Source of the DNA: UBA2773 sp964458715
GTDB taxonomy: Bacteria > Patescibacteriota > Minisyncoccia > Moranbacterales > DUUL01
DNA length: 38,871 nt
Direction of reading: 5' to 3'
Assembly (NCBI GenBank): GCA_964458715.1
Contig: CAYWJP010000006.1
Location: 1-38,871, forward strand
Positions 37,875 through 38,871 of this stretch are shown here, piece after piece. A model generated the notes under the pieces. That model ran no database searches. It saw only the letters and a list, made by a program, of their open reading frames with translations, and was not told where the DNA came from. Both the position numbers and the translations under genes were made by a program. The number at the start of each line of letters is the position of its first letter. Positions within the stretch are counted from its first letter, which is position 1.

Positions 37875-38624
37875 TTATTTTAATAAGAGATTTTTTAAGG
37901 GCTTAAAATGCTTTTCTTTTTTAATAATATCTTTGTGATATTTATTTTTCTTCCAATAGACTTTGTATGCACCAGCAGTTTTTTTGGAAGATATTATTTT
38001 GTATTTATCATTAATAATTTCAATTGCACAAGAATTATCGATTGCAATTGCTACGCCAGAAGTTTTTTGCATCATTTTTTTTAATTCTGTTTCTCTTTTT
38101 TCTTCAATATTGTAATGAGGACAAAAAAGTGCTTTTACCAATCCGAGTCCTTTGACCTTAATTAAATCAGCATTGGGATTCTTAAATTTTCTAGAATCTG
38201 AATTTCCAAAGCTAAACCAACAGATGGCCCCAGCACTTAGTCCTGACATAACAATTCCTTTTTCATGTGCCTTTATTAAAGTCCTGTCAACTCCTAGCTT
38301 TCTCCAAAGCTTCATCATTTTTAAAGTATCCCCACCGCCAACATAAATGATATCAGAGTTAAGAATTTTATTTTCAATATCTTTTTTCTTCAATTTTTCT
38401 TCTATTAAATACAAAATCTCAGTTTTGCAACCAAGTTTTTTGCCAAAATATTTTTTCACAACTTCATAATAACTTCTGGAGTCTGAACTAGCCGTAGGAA
38501 TAAAAAGAAGCTTAGGATTTTTCTTTCCCGTTAGTTTAATTATTTCTTCATCTATTTCTTTGGTTTCAATTTTAAAACCTGGTCTTCCTATTTCTCCTCC
38601 TCCAATAGCAATTATTTTTTTCAT
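37875..38624 (-). CDS. Peptidase family S51 (peptidase E-like)
   Basis: 249 aa with the S51 fold: IAIGGGEIGRPG at the start, LLFIPTASSDSRSYYEVVKKYF, IIYVGGGDTLKMM, nucleophile Ser130 in GLSAGAICWF, His170 in CPHYN, then VAIAIDNSCAIEI. S51 contains alpha-aspartyl dipeptidase (peptidase E) and cyanophycinases, which cleave after or beside Asp. No signal peptide, so cytoplasmic. It is convergent with the AsnRS-AspRS operon and is more AT-rich, closer to the backbone. The substrate is likely Asp-containing peptides, by family only. Confidence 0.9.
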   Translation of the reverse strand: MKKIIAIGGGEIGRPGFKIETKEIDEEIIKLTGKKNPKLLFIPTASSDSRSYYEVVKKYFGKKLGCKTEILYLIEEKLKKKDIENKILNSDIIYVGGGDTLKMMKLWRKLGVDRTLIKAHEKGIVMSGLSAGAICWFSFGNSDSRKFKNPNADLIKVKGLGLVKALFCPHYNIEEKRETELKKMMQKTSGVAIAIDNSCAIEIINDKYKIISSKKTAGAYKVYWKKNKYHKDIIKKEKHFKPLKNLLLK

Positions 38625-38705
38625 GATTTAAGTAAGGATAAGATTATTATTTTAATAATCTCATAGATAAGCTTAAGTGTCCAGAATTATTTTTTAGATT
38701 GATAC

Positions 38706-38814
38706 CTAATAATGCCTTAAATAAGGCATTATTAGAGACTAGCTCCCGGGGTCGGATTTATCTGTTCATTCGCGTTGCTCACTTGCAGGCATAAACTTCA
38801 AATCCAACACGGGA
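38706..38814 (-). ncRNA. Hairpin-plus-terminator module (candidate small RNA), copy 4
   Basis: Minus strand: hairpin with arms CTCCCG...CGGATTT and AAATCC...CGGGA (38743-38814), then a 14-bp perfect hairpin CTAATAATGCCTTA / TAAGGCATTATTAG (38706-38735). The T-rich tail is weak here. It matches copy 2 at 34575-34665 in the conserved parts. Confidence 0.5.
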
Positions 38815-38829
38815 AAAATAACAACAAAA

Positions 38830-38871
38830 AAACCTAGGCTAACCGCCTAGGCTTGTTTGTTATTATGCTCC
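38830..38871 (-). terminator. Terminator of a fifth module, cut by the window end
   Basis: Minus strand: GGAGC near the window edge, then CCTAGGC-GGTTA-GCCTAGG followed by TTTTTTT. It repeats the GGAGC-plus-terminator layout. Confidence 0.6.

Overview
This 38.9-kb window is an AT-rich bacterial chromosome segment. It has short genes, short intergenic spacers full of palindromic repeats, and few biosynthetic functions. Gene content, short protein versions and repeat style suggest a Patescibacteria/CPR genome (Parcubacteria-like); this is inference from general knowledge, not a database result. TGA is used as a stop (for example at the ends of the glycosyltransferase and ftsW genes), so the UGA-glycine code of Gracilibacteria/SR1 does not apply. 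The window has a 100-N scaffold gap at 13710-13809.

Layout. 1-10.6 kb is core housekeeping: tRNA-Leu(UAG), rbfA-nrnA, a GT4 glycosyltransferase overlapping murB, a short hibernation factor, an orphan receiver and a methyltransferase, a DUF4349 membrane protein, khpA, trmD and ftsW. 10.8-13.4 kb is secA. 13.6-15 kb is a compositionally foreign patch around the gap: two ORFan genes, each with its own promoter and each followed by an identical ~57-bp terminator repeat; a third copy abuts the gap. 15-25.6 kb holds an HD hydrolase, a ComEC-like metallo-beta-lactamase protein, ddl, a stand-alone LigD-type 3'-phosphoesterase, ftsK, a radical-SAM activase, DUF167 and two exported proteins. 25.7-28.8 kb holds an oxygen-defence pair (desulfoferrodoxin, rubrerythrin), two small membrane proteins and a DEAD-box helicase. 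28.9-30.8 kb is an ApbE operon that looks partly decayed: no FMN-binding domain is visible, and the ferric-reductase-like gene has an in-frame stop. 30.8-32.1 kb is an M23 peptidase.

32.1-37.9 kb is an accessory island. It contains a serine-recombinase C-terminal remnant, an ORFan, a Fic protein with a perfect 14-bp inverted repeat straddling its promoter and start, a family of minus-strand hairpin-plus-terminator modules, and a strongly promoted operon of a small unknown protein, AsnRS and archaeal-type AspRS. A peptidase S51 gene lies convergent to that operon.

Peptidoglycan and division genes (murB, ddl, ftsW, ftsK, M23) are spread through the window, consistent with a walled cell. The most unusual signals are the repeat-bounded ORFan cassettes at the gap, the AsnRS/AspRS operon with duplicated operator-like sites, the Fic operator, the minus-strand modules, and a terminator-like repeat family whose outer stems differ between copies but stay self-complementary.
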